Shown here: piece by piece, positions 62,069-64,000 of the stretch
How positions within the stretch are numbered: the stretch's first letter is position 1
Layout of the letters: the number at the start of each line of letters is the position of its first letter
Assembly: GCF_014595955.1 (NCBI RefSeq)
Contig: NZ_JABVCF010000014.1
Location: 112,431-176,430, forward strand
Direction: 5' to 3'
From: Pseudaminobacter soli (ex Zhang et al. 2022)
GTDB lineage: Bacteria; Pseudomonadota; Alphaproteobacteria; Rhizobiales; Rhizobiaceae
Length of the DNA stretch: 64,000 nucleotides
Translations under genes and position numbers: made by a program
The notes under the pieces: model-generated
What the model was told of the DNA's origin: nothing
What the model saw: only the letters and a program-made list of their open reading frames with translations
Databases searched by the model: none

Positions 62069-62929
62069 TCAGGGTTTGAGATCGTCGAAGCTGATTGACC
62101 TTACGCGCGCCTTAAAGAAGGGGAAGTAGTCCTCGGTACCGATGAGGTTTCCACCTTCCACCCTCGTTGGCAGCCGGTAACCGCCGAATTCCCGGAAGTC
62201 GGCGAGATCCCCGCCGAAGGGCTGGAGGCGCCATTCCTTTTCCGGGTTCGCGTTGCTCCAGCGGGACAGGACGACGCGTACGGGCTGACCGTCGGACGCG
62301 ACCGTAATCTCAACGGACTGCTCGAGGCCGTGATGGACGACTGTGACGCGGGCCGTGTCTGCGTCGACGGGGTCCCATCGGATGCCTGGGCCGGGAAGAA
62401 AGGCGGCAGGGGTCCAGAACGTGCCTTCGGCCACGACTCGCCCGAAAGCAGAGCGGAAATGGTTCGACTCACCGCCCGCACGGACTACAGGTAGGATGCC
62501 CGCGAGCCAAAAGCGGGTCCATGAGTTGCCGACCGTCATCGCGTCCGATCCGCCGATGAGCCCCGCGTCGAGTTGCCATACGAACCCTCGTGGCGCTGCA
62601 AGAAGCTGACGCGCACGCATTGGACGGTAGTCCGGCGCCTGCTTCGTTCCCGTCCCGATCTCGCCGGTCATCTCGATGTGGGCCGTGGATCTCAGCGGCG
62701 TGCCTGGAGCGATCGTATAGAGGAAATATCGTCGCGCAGGCTCGGGAAGGGTCGCTACCATGGCGGCGTCGAAGCCGGCCGGATCGTCGCTTCGAGCCGC
62801 GAGCCCGGTCCAGACACGCGTCTCTATCCGGCGATCGCTCGCGCGCCACAACGCAAGCGCCGCGGTGACGGCCAGGAGAACCGCGAGGACAATGACGGCA
62901 GCCTTCATCCGATAGTTTCTAATTTTCAT
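62069..62929 (-). CDS. DUF6544-like membrane-anchored hypothetical protein
   Basis: The start at 62929 (MKIRNYRMKAAVIVLAVLLAV) has no strong ribosome site; 62908 is an alternative. A single N-terminal helix is followed by a soluble domain with LPEPARRYFLYTIAPGTPLR, IEMTGEIG and WRLQPFGGDLADFREFGGYRLPTRVEGG. This matches the DUF6544/DUF6920 type, of unknown function. It lies convergent to nosX. Confidence 0.75.
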   Translation of the reverse strand: MKIRNYRMKAAVIVLAVLLAVTAALALWRASDRRIETRVWTGLAARSDDPAGFDAAMVATLPEPARRYFLYTIAPGTPLRSTAHIEMTGEIGTGTKQAPDYRPMRARQLLAAPRGFVWQLDAGLIGGSDAMTVGNSWTRFWLAGILPVVRAGGESNHFRSAFGRVVAEGTFWTPAAFLPGPGIRWDPVDADTARVTVVHHGLEQSVEITVASDGQPVRVVLSRWSNANPEKEWRLQPFGGDLADFREFGGYRLPTRVEGGNLIGTEDYFPFFKARVRSISFDDLKP

Positions 62930-62950
62930 CTGTTGGCAGGTTGGCCACAT

Positions 62951-63761
62951 CGAGGCGCATGATCAAGTCGTCACTACTATCCATCGCTGGCTCCTCAGAC
63001 GGACCGCCGAGGAATGACCGGGAGGCTGTGTCAGGGACACACTAGGGCCGTCACCTCGCCCATAATGCGCGTGTAACCACGCTGAATCCCCGGGGGCAGA
63101 TGCCTCCAAGCGCTATGGGCCTCCTTGTGCTATCGAAGCAAAGAACGCTCCCAGTCACTGCCTCCTGTGCTGGACATGTCGCGTGTCCCATCCACGCGCT
63201 AAGAGACCACTGCCATCGACTGATCGGTTTGAACGTCAGATTCCTGGTAGGGAAAGTCTTCAGAACGGGGCAATCGAGCCTTTGGCGTTTGATGGCCGCC
63301 CCTGCGCAACTGCGCTCAAGGCGTCGACCCATCGATGTCCGCTTTTGGGGACGAACAGCGCCGCTGTGAACGACCGACATGGGGCGCAAAGCGGTCCACG
63401 CGGCGGCCGACCTAAGTCGTCTTTAGGTCAAACCGGGCAGTAGTGTTGTGACCGCCCGCTTTTGATGTGACTCAATCGAGACGCGGCTCTACCCGATGCC
63501 GATAGATCCGCGCCGTCCTGATCGGCGTAGCTGCAATCGGCGCAGGGGGAGCACAGTGCACACGTTTCGAATCAATGCCTCGATAGTGCCATCGTTCACC
63601 AGCAGCAAAATGCCCCCACGCATGCCGGCAGCATCGTGCTCGGGTTTCCCGTCCGACTTCAAAGGAAGGGTCGCAGTCGATGATGACTACGCCCTAGCGG
63701 TAGTCCCACGATCCACTCGGGCTATGATGTGCAACCGATCTGGCTCGATCGCTCCAGTTCA
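62951..63761. other. Gene-free region upstream of IS element
   Basis: No open frame here shows a recognised family. The sequence resembles relict DNA at 38930-39450 (a GATGTCCGCTT core occurs in both, at 38935 and 63334). Confidence 0.5.
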
Positions 63762-63923
63762 TCATCTCCGCTTCAATCGGACGATCATGTTCGTCTCGAA
63801 GGCGTTGTTCTCGTCGCCGTATCCTCGCGGGTTGGAGACGACTCGCGTTCCGTGAACGGTATAGTCGCAACTGTCATGCACATGGCCGTGCACCCAGAGT
63901 GCCGGTGCCCCGGCCTCGATGAC
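63762..63923 (-). pseudogene. Metallophosphoesterase C-terminal fragment, interrupted by IS
   Basis: The minus frame reads VIEAGAPALWVHGHVHDSCDY and on to VHGTRVVSNPRGYGDENNAFE, with the GHxH metal-site motif and NPRGY of calcineurin-like phosphoesterases, and stops at 63762. The upstream part is replaced by IS sequence exactly at 63924, so the gene is disrupted. Confidence 0.7.
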
Positions 63924-64000
63924 TGTCAATCGGCGCGCAAAACTGACCCCTGATCGGCGTCCAATTTTGACCCCCTTATTGTAGGGCGACGGTGAGCGCC
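63924..64000. mobile_element. End of an IS21-family insertion sequence (continues beyond window)
   Basis: Starting with TG at 63924, two 22-base direct repeats, both beginning with ATCGGCG and ending with TGACCCC (63929-63950 and 63953-63974, 17 of 22 bases alike), match the multiple terminal repeats of IS21-type elements. Transposase genes are outside. Confidence 0.7.

Noticed and set aside
63496..63855. 119-codon + frame near the right end
   Set aside because: Overlaps the minus-strand phosphoesterase fragment and lacks any motif.

Overview
The window is GC-rich, densely coded DNA from an alphaproteobacterium, most likely of the Hyphomicrobiales/Rhizobiales. The evidence is the Aap-type amino-acid ABC transporter, an Omp25-type outer-membrane barrel, NosX and a clade-I TAT-exported NosZ, FixK/FNR-type half sites, and an IS21-family terminus of rhizobial style. 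No rRNA, tRNA or CRISPR array was recognised.

Layout. (1) 1-12.6 kb: a type I secretion ATPase (cut by the window edge) and its membrane-fusion adaptor, a small all-repeat RTX protein, then a tightly packed + strand cluster (GT2, methyltransferase, GT4, an anchored protein, a GT2-like protein, a second GT4, GalU). This looks like secretion and glycan decoration or surface-polysaccharide assembly. (2) 12.6-14.6 kb: an AONS-like PLP enzyme and an outer-membrane barrel on the minus strand. (3) 15.2-15.4 kb: a truncated, frameshifted remnant of a rifampin ADP-ribosyltransferase (arr). (4) 15.4-23.1 kb: a BKACE-family enzyme, a four-gene amino-acid ABC transporter, a GntR/FCD regulator and a class III aminotransferase. 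Together they look like an import, transamination and beta-keto cleavage route for a beta-amino acid. (5) 23.1-25.5 kb: a decayed stretch with a short tandem repeat and two coupled or frameshifted HTH reading frames.

(6) 25.5-41.5 kb: an oxygen-limitation/stress region holding universal stress proteins, small cytochromes c, an MgtA-like ATPase, a PPOX-like protein, PRPP synthetase, a phosphotransferase-fold protein, a PHA synthase, DUF305 and a host-attachment protein. Several promoters carry TTGAT-N4-ATCAA-type boxes. The right part (39.5-41.5 kb) is a reduced, rearranged second copy of the left part: a retained phaC-type promoter without phaC, a cytochrome c paralogue, the first residues of the kinase gene, a Usp paralogue and a Usp tail. 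A copA C-terminal remnant lies in between.

(7) 41.8-51.8 kb: a probable minus-strand metal/flavin electron-transfer operon (Asp/His-rich secreted protein, DUF2271, PepSY-flavodoxin reductase, ApbE, P1B ATPase, VIT transporter), plus cytochrome b561 and a PepSY protein, opposite a divergent OmpR-type two-component system. A 19-bp motif recurs in both control regions and is a candidate operator. (8) 52.0-62.0 kb: a ferritin-like protein and a complete nosRZDFYLX nitrous-oxide-reductase cluster, with an NnrR/FNR-type palindrome in the divergent promoter. (9) 62.1-64 kb: a DUF6544-like protein, a non-coding stretch, and a metallophosphoesterase gene cut by the end of an IS21-family element that runs off the window.

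How the genes fit together: regions 6 and 8 read as parts of a low-oxygen lifestyle (nitrous-oxide respiration, PHA storage, stress proteins, cytochromes c) under FNR/CRP-family control. Region 7 looks like metal handling linked to periplasmic flavin redox chemistry. Regions 5, 6 right and 9 carry the marks of rearrangement and gene decay. All functions are read from sequence motifs and gene order; nothing was confirmed by database search.
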